From NCBI RefSeq assembly GCF_000426385.1, contig NZ_AUFG01000004.1:1-64000 (forward strand): a DNA stretch of 64,000 nt. Reading direction: 5' to 3'. Both the position numbers and the translations under genes were made by a program. A model generated the notes under the pieces. The model had not been told where the DNA came from, made no database searches, and worked only from the letters and a program-made list of their open reading frames with translations. Positions within the stretch are counted from its first letter, which is position 1. Each line of letters opens with the position of its first letter. This DNA is from Arsenicicoccus bolidensis DSM 15745. GTDB lineage: Bacteria > Actinomycetota > Actinomycetes > Actinomycetales > Dermatophilaceae. This document shows, in pieces, positions 1 to 7,906 of this stretch.

Positions 1-87
1 TCCCAGCTAGACTACTGGGTTGATAGGCCGGATGTGGAAGCACAGCAATGTGTGGAGCTGACCGGTACTAATAAGCCGATGACTTGA
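1..87 (+). rRNA. rrl: 23S ribosomal RNA, 3' end (partial)
   Basis: The first ~87 bases match the conserved 3' end of bacterial 23S rRNA: the segment around GGTACTAATAAGCCGATGAC is the usual actinobacterial closing sequence of helix 1. The gene runs off the left edge of the window, so only the last few helices are present. The exact mature end is uncertain by a few bases. Confidence 0.93.
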
Positions 88-127
88 CCCGAAGATTGCT
101 CGCGTCCACTGTGTAGTTCCCGACACA

Positions 128-150
128 CAAACCACCAGGTGCGTGGTTTG
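128..150 (+). other. Hairpin in the 23S-5S spacer
   Basis: CAAACCAC (128-135) pairs perfectly with GTGGTTTG (143-150) around a 7-base loop. It sits in the 76-base spacer between 23S and 5S and is a plausible RNase processing stem of the rRNA precursor. The role is inferred from position only. Confidence 0.5.
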
Positions 151-163
151 ACAAGTCGATAGA

Positions 164-280
164 GTTACGGCGGTCATAGCGTGAGGGAAACGCCCGGTCC
201 CATTCCGAACCCGGAAGCTAAGCCTTACAGCGCCGATGGTACTGCACTGGTGACGGTGTGGGAGAGTAGGACGCCGCCGG
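164..280 (+). rRNA. rrf: 5S ribosomal RNA
   Basis: A full-length 5S rRNA of about 117 bases. It begins GTTACGGCGGTCATAGCGTG and contains the conserved CCATTCCGAACCCGGAAG segment of loops B and C. It closes with GGACGCCGCCGGAC, which pairs with the 5' end to form helix I. It follows the 23S end directly and is followed by a strong terminator, so this is the distal end of an rRNA operon. Confidence 0.96.
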
Positions 281-296
281 ACAAACATTGTGGGGA

Positions 297-325
297 AGCC
301 CCGGACCACCAGGTCCGGGGCTTTT
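297..325 (+). terminator. Intrinsic terminator of the rRNA operon
   Basis: An 11-bp perfect stem AGCCCCGGACC / GGTCCGGGGCT (297-307 with 312-322) with the four-base loop ACCA is followed by a run of T (322-325). It lies 17 bases after the 5S gene, as expected for the rRNA operon terminator. Confidence 0.9.
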
Positions 326-450
326 CTGCGTCCGGGACCGGTATCCCCGCGCACAGCCTCGTCGAGGTGTGCGGCTGCGGCATACTGGATCGTGAACCAG
401 CTGCATAGTGACCTGCCCGGCACCCGCCGGCGACGTGGAGGAGAAGGACC

Positions 451-1578
451 GTGACCGACAACGCCCATGAGAGCGACCGGGATCAGCCCCGTCGAGAGTC
501 AGGTCCCCGCGGCGGAGACCGCCGGCCGTACCAGCGTGATGGCGGTGGCGGGCGACCGAGCCGTGAGGGGGGCGAGCGTCGGCCCTACCAGCAGCGAGAC
601 GGTGAGCGGCGCCCGTACCAGCGTGATGGTGAGCGTCGGCCGGACCGCTCCGGTGGTGGCGAGCGACGCCCGTACCAGCGTGATGGTGGTGGCGGTCGGC
701 CGAACCGTGAGGGTGGAGAGCGGCGGGGCCACGCCCAGCGCGGTGGTCAGGGCTCGCGTGACAGCCGTCGTGAGGGACAGGCGGCAGCGCCCGAGCAGCG
801 CGGAGGCTCGCGTCTCGTCCCCACCCAGGGGCGGCTGCCCGAGCCGGCGATCCACGAGGACGTGACGGGCTTCGAGCTGGACCGAGCCGTCAAGAACCAG
901 CTGCGCACCCTCAGCAAGGAGAACGCCGAGGGCGTCGGCCAGCACCTGGTGATGGCTGCGCGTCTCCTGGACATCGACGAGGACGGCGCACTCGCTCACG
1001 CGGAGACGGCCGTGCGCCGGGCCGGACGCGTGCCGGCGGCCCGTGAGGCGCTCGGCCTGGTGCACTACCGGCGGGAGGACTGGGCCAAGGCGCTCAACGA
1101 GTTCCGCACGGCGCGACGCCTGTCCGGCTCCCACCACCTCCTGCCGTTCATGGTGGACTGCGAGCGTGCCCTCGGCCGCCCGGAGAAGGCGCTGCAGCTC
1201 GCTCAGAGCCCTGAGGCCGGTGCCCTGCCGCAGGAGGACCGGATCGAGCTGCTCATCGTGGTCTCCGGGATCCGGCGCGACCTCGGCCAGCTGGACGCCG
1301 CCAAGGTGGAGCTGGAGGTCCCCGCGCTGCGGCAGGGGATGAACAAGCCGTGGTACACCCGTCTTGCCTACGCCTACGCCGACGCGCTGCTGGCCCTCGG
1401 TGACGAGGCCGGGGCCATCGAGTGGTTCCAGCGGTCCGCCTCCGCCGACCACGAGGCCGAGACCGATGCCGACGAGCGGCTCGCCGAGCTCGAGGGCTAC
1501 ACCCTCACCGACCTGCTCGAGGGCGAGGACGACGAGGCCGAGGGCGGCGACACCGCAGGGGAGGGCTCCCGTGCCTGA
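451..1578 (+). CDS. TPR-repeat protein with a disordered Arg/Gly-rich N-terminal tail
   Basis: The 375-residue product has two parts. Residues 1 to about 128 are low complexity, rich in Arg, Gly, Asp and Tyr, with repeated ERRPYQRDG-like units. From about residue 129 the sequence becomes an ordinary helical tetratricopeptide-type protein (pairs such as DWAKALNEFRTARRL and GAIEWFQRSAS), ending in an acidic tail. It occupies the position of M. tuberculosis Rv1691, a conserved TPR protein, so the C-terminal part is the family domain; the long tail looks like an elaboration. The GTG start at 451 follows a GGAGGAGAAGG ribosome binding site (437-447). The stop overlaps the GTG of the HAD gene by 8 bases, implying co-translation. 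Function is unknown; TPR domains scaffold protein complexes and RG-rich tails often bind RNA, but neither is shown here. Confidence 0.8.
   Translation: MTDNAHESDRDQPRRESGPRGGDRRPYQRDGGGGRPSREGGERRPYQQRDGERRPYQRDGERRPDRSGGGERRPYQRDGGGGRPNREGGERRGHAQRGGQGSRDSRREGQAAAPEQRGGSRLVPTQGRLPEPAIHEDVTGFELDRAVKNQLRTLSKENAEGVGQHLVMAARLLDIDEDGALAHAETAVRRAGRVPAAREALGLVHYRREDWAKALNEFRTARRLSGSHHLLPFMVDCERALGRPEKALQLAQSPEAGALPQEDRIELLIVVSGIRRDLGQLDAAKVELEVPALRQGMNKPWYTRLAYAYADALLALGDEAGAIEWFQRSASADHEAETDADERLAELEGYTLTDLLEGEDDEAEGGDTAGEGSRA
517..723 (+). repeat. Degenerate coding repeat (RRPYQRDG units)
   Basis: Residues 23-91 of the TPR protein contain four copies of the core RRPYQ(Q)RDG, interspersed with GGGGRPxREGGE. 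The DNA repeats CCGTACCAGCGTGATGG-like blocks. Because the unit length is often a multiple of three, the other frames also stay open here. Confidence 0.75.
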
Positions 1579-2677
1579 CCGCCCCCTCGTCGACGGCTTC
1601 CGTGGCCTGGTCGTCGACCTCGACGGCGTGGTCTACCGCGGTCCCGACCCCGTCGCCCATGCCGCTGACGCGCTCGACGCCGCCGTGGCCGACGGCCTGC
1701 AGGTCATGTACGCCACCAACAACGCCGGCCGGCCCGCCGACGCCGTGGTCGAGCACCTGGCCGAGCTCGGCGTGCACACCAACGCCGACCACGTCGTGAC
1801 CAGCGCCCAGGCCGGTGCCGCGCTGCTGGCCGAGCAGCTGGATCCGGGCTCCACCGTCCTCGCCATCGGGGGCCCGGGCGTGGCGATCGCGTTGCGTCAG
1901 GCCGGGCTCGACCCGGTCAGCCCCCAGGACCGCATCGACGATCCCGCCGTGGCCGGCCGGGTCGTGGCCGTCCTGCAGGGCTACGGCACGGAGCTCAGCT
2001 GGTCCGACCTCAAGGAGGCGGCCTACGCCGTTGCTGCGGGCGCGACGTGGATGGCCACCAACGTTGATCTCACCATCCCCACGGAGCGGGGGATCGCCCC
2101 GGGCAACGGCTCGGCGGTCCAGGCGGTCGGCAACGCCGTGCAGCGCGAGCCGCAGGTCGCGGGCAAGCCGCACCCACCGCTGTACCTCATGTGCGCGGAG
2201 CGCGCCGGTGGGGAGGTCACGAGCATGCTCGCCATCGGCGACCGCCTCGACACCGACATCGAGGGCGCCAACGCCGCCGGCATGCAGAGCCTGCACGTGC
2301 TCACCGGCGTCGACGGCCTGGTGGCCCTTGCGAGTGCGGACGAGCAGCTCCGGCCCACCTATCTCGGCCTCGACCTGCGCGCGCTGCGGGAGCCGTATGC
2401 CGGCGTCGAGGTCGCCGTCTCGGGCCGAGCCGGCAAGGACAGCGTGGACGGCCGGGACAGCGTGGACGGCGATGATGTCGTCGCGGTGTGCGGAGACGCT
2501 CGCGCCACGGTGTCCGGTCGCGGGGACGACGCGACGCTGGTCGTCGACGGGGGCGCCGTCGTCGAACGCGCGCGTGCCGCCGTCGCCGCGACGTGGGCGG
2601 CTCGCGATGACGGGCGGATCGGCATACCGCTGCCTGCCCCGATGCTCGAGGCCTTGGACGCGCTCGACCCCCGGTGA
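1571..2677 (+). CDS. HAD-superfamily phosphatase (NagD / sugar-phosphatase type, Rv1692-like)
   Basis: The 368-residue protein is a class-II capped HAD phosphatase. Motif I is VVDLDGVV with nucleophile D16 and acid/base D18. Motif II is the TNN of YATNNAGR. The motif III lysine is in AGKPHPP (about residue 197), and motif IV is IGDRLDTDIEGA (about residue 223). The family dephosphorylates small phosphorylated metabolites; M. tuberculosis Rv1692 in this position is reported as a glycerol-3-phosphate phosphatase. The GTG start at 1571 overlaps the TPR stop. The C-terminal ~90 residues carry a short SVDG duplication and a small domain of uncertain role. Substrate is not provable from sequence. 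Confidence 0.85.
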   Translation: MPDRPLVDGFRGLVVDLDGVVYRGPDPVAHAADALDAAVADGLQVMYATNNAGRPADAVVEHLAELGVHTNADHVVTSAQAGAALLAEQLDPGSTVLAIGGPGVAIALRQAGLDPVSPQDRIDDPAVAGRVVAVLQGYGTELSWSDLKEAAYAVAAGATWMATNVDLTIPTERGIAPGNGSAVQAVGNAVQREPQVAGKPHPPLYLMCAERAGGEVTSMLAIGDRLDTDIEGANAAGMQSLHVLTGVDGLVALASADEQLRPTYLGLDLRALREPYAGVEVAVSGRAGKDSVDGRDSVDGDDVVAVCGDARATVSGRGDDATLVVDGGAVVERARAAVAATWAARDDGRIGIPLPAPMLEALDALDPR

Positions 2678-2747
2678 CGACGGACGCCTCCCGGAGGCTG
2701 TCGGACCCCACGGCTAGGGTGAGCAGGACGACCAGCGAAGGAGCGCC

Positions 2748-3068
2748 ATGACCGAGTCCCCGGGGACCTCCGCACCGTCGGCCGCGAGCTCCGCGCCCCC
2801 GGAGGCGGCGGCGACAGCACCGAGCCCGGTTGCACCCAGCCCGGCGGCGCCGAGTCCCGCTGCGCCGAGTCCCGCTGCGCCGAGCCCTGCTGCGCCGAGC
2901 CCGGCCGCGATGGGCGCGGGGCCCGACGGGCGCGACCCGGCGATCGACGCGGCCCTGCGCGTCCTGGACGAGGCGGCCGGCGGCGACGACCCGCGGGCCC
3001 AGATCGAGGCGGCGCAGCACGTCCATGACGTCCTGCAGGGCCGCCTGTCCGGGGTCAGCGGGGCGTGA
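2748..3068 (+). CDS. Small conserved hypothetical protein with a Pro/Ala/Ser repeat (Rv1693 position)
   Basis: A 106-residue protein. The first half is Ala/Pro/Ser-rich with an APSPA pentapeptide repeat. The second half (from about residue 55) is a short amphipathic helical segment, DAALRVLDEAAGG and EAAQHVHDVLQGRL. It sits between the HAD phosphatase and tlyA and shares 4 bases with the tlyA start (GTGA), exactly where M. tuberculosis has the small Rv1693. A GAAGGAG ribosome binding site lies just upstream of the ATG. No function can be assigned. Confidence 0.75.
   Translation: MTESPGTSAPSAASSAPPEAAATAPSPVAPSPAAPSPAAPSPAAPSPAAPSPAAMGAGPDGRDPAIDAALRVLDEAAGGDDPRAQIEAAQHVHDVLQGRLSGVSGA
2823..2909 (+). 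repeat. 15-bp tandem repeat encoding APSPA
   Basis: Five full 15-base units and one 12-base partial unit (for example AGTCCCGCTGCGCCG) follow each other in frame. Two adjacent copies (2853-2882) are identical, which suggests recent slippage expansion. Confidence 0.85.
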
Positions 3069-4024
3069 GCGTGACCCGGTTGGACGCGGAGCTGGTGCGC
3101 CGTGGTCTCGCGCGGTCGCGCGGCCAGGCGCGAGAGCTCGTGGACGCGGGGCGGGTCAGCGTGGCCGGCCGCGAGGTCCGCAAGGCCGCCCATCCCGTCG
3201 CGCAGCAGGACAGCGTGCAGGTCGCGGGCGAGATCGACCCCTGGGTCAGCCGGGCTGCGCACAAACTGCTGGGTGCCCTCGAGGCCTTTCCCGAGGTGGA
3301 GGTGCGCGGACGTCGCTGCATCGACGTCGGTGCCAGCACGGGCGGCTTCACCCAGGTGCTGCTCCAGCGCGGTGCGGCGTCCGTGTGCGCGCTCGACGTG
3401 GGCCACGGCCAGCTGGACCCGTCCCTCGCCGGTGACCCACGCGTGGACGAGCGCAGCGGCACCTCGGTGCGTGACGTGGGTCCGCAGGACGTCGGGGGAC
3501 CGTTCGCGCTGCTGGTGACGGACCTGAGCTTCATCTCGCTGACCCTGGTGGCCGAGCGCCTCGCCGACCTCGTCCAGCCGGGCGGTGACATCGTGGCCCT
3601 GGTCAAGCCCCAGTTCGAGGTGGGTCGCACGCGCCTCGGCAAGGGCGGGGTCGTCCGCGACGCCGGCCACCGCCGCGACGCGGTGGTGGCGGTGCTGGAG
3701 TCGTTGTCCGCCGCCGGCCTGGCGCCGCGAGGCCTGGCGCCGAGCCCCTTGCGCGGCACGGACGGCAACGACGAGTACCTTCTGTGGTGCGTGAGGTCGT
3801 CCACGGCGCCCTCCCTGGCGCCGTGGCGTGCCCGGGCCGAGGAGCTGACCTCGGGGCGCGCCTCGGTGTCGACCGTGCCGCACGACCGTCTGACCCAGGC
3901 GGACGATCCGGCGCAGTCGGATCTCGCACAGCCGGACCATCTCGCGCAGCCGGACGATCCGGCGCAGTCGGACCACGCAACGCAGACCGAGACCCAGCAG
4001 ACCGATCGAGGAGAGCACCCGTGA
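3065..4024 (+). CDS. tlyA: TlyA family 16S/23S rRNA (cytidine-2'-O)-methyltransferase
   Basis: The N-terminal 60 residues form an S4 RNA-binding domain (LDAELVRRGLARSRGQA). The rest is an FtsJ/RrmJ-like Rossmann methyltransferase with the SAM-binding motif DVGASTGGF at about residue 88. TlyA 2'-O-methylates cytidines in rRNA of both subunits, and loss confers capreomycin/viomycin resistance in mycobacteria. The GTG start gives MSVTRLD and overlaps the preceding gene by 4 bases; the stop overlaps nadK by 4 bases. The enzyme is normally about 270 residues. Here it is 319 because of a roughly 45-residue Asp/Gln/Pro/Ser tail containing a duplicated 22-bp segment. Confidence 0.95.
   Translation: MSVTRLDAELVRRGLARSRGQARELVDAGRVSVAGREVRKAAHPVAQQDSVQVAGEIDPWVSRAAHKLLGALEAFPEVEVRGRRCIDVGASTGGFTQVLLQRGAASVCALDVGHGQLDPSLAGDPRVDERSGTSVRDVGPQDVGGPFALLVTDLSFISLTLVAERLADLVQPGGDIVALVKPQFEVGRTRLGKGGVVRDAGHRRDAVVAVLESLSAAGLAPRGLAPSPLRGTDGNDEYLLWCVRSSTAPSLAPWRARAEELTSGRASVSTVPHDRLTQADDPAQSDLAQPDHLAQPDDPAQSDHATQTETQQTDRGEHP
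3900..3972 (+). repeat. 22-bp direct repeat in the tlyA tail
   Basis: The same 22 bases, beginning CGGACGATCCGGCGCAGTCG, occur at 3900-3921 and 3951-3972, inside the coding tail of tlyA. Together they produce the repeated peptide DDPAQSD. They probably arose by tandem duplication. Confidence 0.85.
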
Positions 4025-4926
4025 GCCGCCGCGTCCTGCTGGTCGTCCACCACCGTCGTCCCGACGCCCTCGACCTGGCGCGCTCGCTGGCCGAGCGGCT
4101 GCGCGAGGCCGGCGTCACGTCCGTGATCAACGCTGCCGACCTCCGAGGCTTCGCGCAGCGGCTGGACGACGTCGTCGAGCCCGCCGGCGAGGACGAGGCG
4201 GCCGGTTGCGAGCTCGTCTGCGTGCTCGGTGGCGACGGCACCATCCTGCGCGGCGCCGAGCTGGCGCGTGCGCACGGCACCCCGGTGCTCGGGGTCAACC
4301 TCGGCCACGTCGGCTTCCTCGCGGAGGCGGAGCGGGAGCACTTCCCCGACGTGGTCGAGCGCATCGTCCACCGCGACTACGTCGTGGAGGAGCGCCTCAC
4401 GCTGGACGTCGTCGTGCGGCAGGGCGATGACGAGGTCCAGCGCACCTGGGCGCTCAACGAGGCCACCGTCGAGAAGGCCTCTCGCCAGCGGATGCTCGAG
4501 CTGGCCATGGAGATTGACGGTCGCCCCCTGTCCACGTGGGGCTGCGACGGGGTGGTCATGGCGACGCCCACCGGATCGACCGCCTATGCCTTCTCGGCGG
4601 GCGGCCCCGTGGTGTGGCCCACCGTCGAGGCCATCCTCGTCGTCCCGCTGTCGGCCCACGCCCTCTTTGCGCGGCCCCTCGTCCTGAGCCCGTCCGCCAA
4701 GGTCGCCGTCGAGCTCCTGCCCGACCAGGAGGCCACCGGGGTCCTGTGGTGCGACGGGCGCCGCACCGTGGACCTGCCGCGGGGCGCCCGGGTCGAGGTG
4801 TGCCGAGGGCAGACGCCTGTGCGCCTGGCCCGCCTGGCGACCGCACCGTTCACCGACCGGCTGGTGCGCAAGTTCGACCTGTCCATCGTGGGCTGGCGCG
4901 GCCAGGGCCGCGTGAGGGAGCAGTGA
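4021..4926 (+). CDS. nadK: NAD kinase
   Basis: The 301-residue protein phosphorylates NAD to NADP. The diagnostic GGDGT motif of the NAD/diacylglycerol kinase fold is at about residues 70-75 (VLGGDGTILRG). The second signature TPTGSTAYAFSAGGP is at about residue 182, and the NE dipeptide that contacts NAD is in ALNEATVEK. The GTG start overlaps the tlyA stop by 4 bases and recN follows 3 bases after its stop, so tlyA-nadK-recN are one operon, as in mycobacteria. Confidence 0.97.
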   Translation: MSRRVLLVVHHRRPDALDLARSLAERLREAGVTSVINAADLRGFAQRLDDVVEPAGEDEAAGCELVCVLGGDGTILRGAELARAHGTPVLGVNLGHVGFLAEAEREHFPDVVERIVHRDYVVEERLTLDVVVRQGDDEVQRTWALNEATVEKASRQRMLELAMEIDGRPLSTWGCDGVVMATPTGSTAYAFSAGGPVVWPTVEAILVVPLSAHALFARPLVLSPSAKVAVELLPDQEATGVLWCDGRRTVDLPRGARVEVCRGQTPVRLARLATAPFTDRLVRKFDLSIVGWRGQGRVREQ

Positions 4927-4929
4927 CCC

Positions 4930-6687
4930 ATGCTGCGTGACATCACGATCCGCGGTCTCGGCGTGATCGACGAGGCGGTCCTGGACCTGGCTCCCGGCCT
5001 CAACGTCGTCACCGGCGAGACGGGCGCGGGCAAGACCATGGTCGTGACCGGCCTCGGGCTGCTGCTCGGCGGCCGGGCCGACAGCGACCTCGTGCGCACC
5101 GGTGCCGACCGCACCAGCGTCGAGGGCTTCGCCGACCTCGGCGCCGACCACCCGGCGCTCGTGCGCGCCGCGGAGGCCGGGGCCGATGTCACCGAGGGGC
5201 TCATCCTCGCGCGCAACGTCGCGGCCCAGGGGCGGTCGCGCGCCTACCTCGGCGGCCGGTCGGTGCCGATCAGCACGCTGTCCGAGGTGGGGGAGCGACT
5301 CGTCGCGGTGCACGGGCAGGCCGACCAGTGGCGCCTGCGCAGCGCCGAGGAGCATCGGGTGGTCCTCGACGGGTTCGACCCCGACGTGGCGCGACTCGTC
5401 GAGGACTTCCAGCGCCTGTATGACGAGCACCACGCGCTCGTGGCGGAGGCCGACCGGCTGCGGTCGGCGGCTCGCGAGCGCGCCCGCGAGGCCGACGGCC
5501 TGCGCGTGGCCCTCGAGGAGATCGAGGCCGTGGACCCGCAGCCGGGCGAGGACGAGGAGCTGCGGGCCGAGGACGACCGCCTGTCCCACGCGGACGCCCT
5601 GCGGGACGGGGCGTCCCGCGCTCACGTGCTGCTGGCCGGGGACGACAGCGCCTGGGACGGTGCCTCGGGCGGGGCGCTGGCGTCCCTCGGCGAGGCGGTG
5701 TCGGCCCTCGAGCCGTGGACGGGGCACGACCCGGCGCTGGCCGACCTGCACCGCCGGCTCGCCGAGCTGAGCTATGTCGCCTCCGACCTCACGACCGACG
5801 TCGCGGGCTACCTCACCGACGTCGAGGTCGACCCCGCCCGGCTGTCCTGGGTGCAGGAGCGCCGCGCCGAGCTCACCCGGCTCCAGCGCAAGTACGGCGA
5901 GACGGTCGACGAGGTCCTCGCCTGGGCCCAGGACGCCAGCCGCACGCTGCTCACGCTCGAGGGGGACGACGCGCGCATCGAGGAGATCGAGGCGCGCCTG
6001 GCCAAGCTCACGCCTCGGCTCGGCGCGGCCGGTGCGGCCCTGCACGACGCCCGGTCCACCGCCGCGGAGCGGCTCGGTGCCGCCGTCACCGCCGAGCTGG
6101 GTCGGTTGTCGATGCCCCGCGCCCGCCTCGTCGTCGGGGTCACCACCCAGCCCCACGAGCGCGGCCTGGAGCTGCCCTCTGGCGACCGGGTGCGCTACTC
6201 CCGCAACGGGATCGACGAGGTCGACATCGCGCTCGCGGCCAACGCCGGAGCGCCGCCGCGCACCGTGACGCGGGCCGCCTCCGGGGGTGAGCTGTCCCGC
6301 GTGATGCTGGCCATCGAGGTGGTGACGCACGGCGGGGGTTCCTCCACGGTCCCCACCTTCGTCTTCGACGAGGTCGACGCCGGGATCGGGGGCAAGGCCG
6401 GGGTCGAGGTCGGTGCCCGCCTGGCCGAGCTGGCTCGCGAGGCCCAGGTGATCGTCGTGACCCACTTGGCCCAGGTCGCGGCCTACGCCGACCGGCACCT
6501 CGTCGTCCGCAAGGCCGACGACGGTCAGGTCGCGGCGAGCGGGGTCGTCGAGGTCGCGGGGGACGAGCGGGTGCGGGAGCTGGCGCGGATGATGAGCGGC
6601 GACGAGAGCGACGCCGCTGTCGAGCACGCCCAGCAGCTGCTCGCCAGCGCTCGGGGCCGCGTCGGCGAGTCGCCCGAGAGCGCCTGA
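4930..6687 (+). CDS. recN: DNA repair protein RecN
   Basis: The 585-residue SMC-like ATPase acts in double-strand break repair. Walker A GETGAGKT is at residues 29-36. The ABC-type signature ASGGELSRVMLAIE (about residue 455) and Walker B TFVFDEVDAGIGG (about residue 476) form the C-terminal half of the ATPase head. The two halves are joined by a coiled-coil region with many Arg, Glu and Ala residues (about 155-390). The ATG lies 3 bases after nadK. Length and order are typical. Confidence 0.97.
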   Translation: MLRDITIRGLGVIDEAVLDLAPGLNVVTGETGAGKTMVVTGLGLLLGGRADSDLVRTGADRTSVEGFADLGADHPALVRAAEAGADVTEGLILARNVAAQGRSRAYLGGRSVPISTLSEVGERLVAVHGQADQWRLRSAEEHRVVLDGFDPDVARLVEDFQRLYDEHHALVAEADRLRSAARERAREADGLRVALEEIEAVDPQPGEDEELRAEDDRLSHADALRDGASRAHVLLAGDDSAWDGASGGALASLGEAVSALEPWTGHDPALADLHRRLAELSYVASDLTTDVAGYLTDVEVDPARLSWVQERRAELTRLQRKYGETVDEVLAWAQDASRTLLTLEGDDARIEEIEARLAKLTPRLGAAGAALHDARSTAAERLGAAVTAELGRLSMPRARLVVGVTTQPHERGLELPSGDRVRYSRNGIDEVDIALAANAGAPPRTVTRAASGGELSRVMLAIEVVTHGGGSSTVPTFVFDEVDAGIGGKAGVEVGARLAELAREAQVIVVTHLAQVAAYADRHLVVRKADDGQVAASGVVEVAGDERVRELARMMSGDESDAAVEHAQQLLASARGRVGESPESA

Positions 6688-6724
6688 CCGCGGGTCCCCG
6701 CACGCCGTGGCACGATGGGTGGCG

Positions 6725-7906
6725 ATGTCCCAGCTTCCCCGCTTCCGTCGATCCCTCCCCGAGGAGCCGACGGCCGGCACGCACGCGGTCCGTGTCGACC
6801 GTCGTACCAAGGACCTCACCAAGCGCCTGCGGCCCGGGGACATCGCGGTCATCGACCACGCCGACATCGACCGGGTGAGCGCGGAGGCCCTCGTCGCCTG
6901 CCGTCCGGCGGCGGTGCTCAACGCCGCCCGCTCGACCACCGGGCGCTATCCCAACCTCGGCCCGCAGATCCTGCTCGACGCCGGGATCCCGCACGTCGAC
7001 GCCCTCGGTCCCGAGGTCATGCAGGTCAAGGAGGGCGCCGTCGGCGAGCTCGTCGACGCCAGCCTCGTGGTCGACGGCCGCAGCGTCGCGACCGGTCACC
7101 TGCAGAGCGCCGAGAGCATCGAGGCGGCCCAGACCCTTGCCCGCATCGGCCTGTCCAACCAGCTCGAGGCCTTCGCGGCCAACACGATGGAGTACCTCAA
7201 GAAGGAGCGCGCGCTGCTCCTCGACGGGGTCGGGATCCCCGACATCGCCACGGCCATCGACGGCCGGCACGTGCTCGTGGTCGTCCGCGGCTACCACTAC
7301 AAGGAGGACCTGCGGGCCCTCCAGCACTACATCAAGGAGTACCGCCCCGTCCTGATCGCGGTCGACGGCGGGGCCGACGCCCTGCTCGAGCTGGGTCACC
7401 GGCCCGACCTGATCGTCGGCGACATGGACTCCGTCAGCGACCACGCCCTCACGAGCGGGGCGGAGATCGTCGTCCACGCCTACCGCGACGGCCGGGCCCC
7501 CGGCCTCGACCGCGTGCGGGCCCTCGGGCTGACCCCCGTCGTGTTCCCCGCGACCGGCACGAGCGAGGACATCGCGATGCTCCTCGCCGACGACGCCGGG
7601 GCGACGCTGATCGTGGCGGTCGGCACGCACGCGACGCTCGTCGAGTTCCTCGACAAGGGACGCGAGGGGATGGCCAGCACCTTCCTCACCCGCCTGCGGG
7701 TGGGCGGCAAGCTCGTGGACGCCAAGGGCGTGTCCCGGCTCTATCGCACCCGCATCTCGAGCGCCTCGCTCGTCCTCCTCGTCCTCGCCGGGCTGCTCGC
7801 CCTCGGCGTCGCCCTGTCGGTGACCCCGGGTGGCCAGGCCATGCTGCAGGCGGTCATGGCCCGGTTGGACGACCTCATCTCCTGGCTCGGGGGGCTCCTC
7901 ACGTGA
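6725..7906 (+). CDS. steA: SteA, cytokinetic/cell-separation protein (Rv1697-like)
   Basis: The 393-residue protein aligns over its length with the actinobacterial SteA family: an N-terminal VRVDRRTKDLTKRLRPGDIAV block, a thiamin-pyrophosphokinase-like nucleotide-binding middle region (VDGGADALLELGHRPDLIVG, then GDMDSVSD) and a C-terminal transmembrane helix (about residues 346-368). In corynebacteria SteA works with SteB in daughter-cell separation upstream of the RipA hydrolase. The chosen start is ATG 6725 (MSQLPRFRR); in-frame GTG 6707 would add six residues and neither has a clear ribosome binding site. Its stop overlaps the next start by 4 bases. Confidence 0.88.
   Translation: MSQLPRFRRSLPEEPTAGTHAVRVDRRTKDLTKRLRPGDIAVIDHADIDRVSAEALVACRPAAVLNAARSTTGRYPNLGPQILLDAGIPHVDALGPEVMQVKEGAVGELVDASLVVDGRSVATGHLQSAESIEAAQTLARIGLSNQLEAFAANTMEYLKKERALLLDGVGIPDIATAIDGRHVLVVVRGYHYKEDLRALQHYIKEYRPVLIAVDGGADALLELGHRPDLIVGDMDSVSDHALTSGAEIVVHAYRDGRAPGLDRVRALGLTPVVFPATGTSEDIAMLLADDAGATLIVAVGTHATLVEFLDKGREGMASTFLTRLRVGGKLVDAKGVSRLYRTRISSASLVLLVLAGLLALGVALSVTPGGQAMLQAVMARLDDLISWLGGLLT

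Noticed and set aside
499-1452. A 317-codon minus-strand frame opposite the TPR gene
   Set aside because: It stays open because of the repeat-rich, high-GC coding sequence on the plus strand; no start signal or motif.
3055-6939. A 1294-codon open frame on the minus strand
   Set aside because: It lies antisense to tlyA, nadK and recN, which have clear family motifs. Such long antisense frames arise from GC-rich third positions. Its peptide has no recognisable domain.
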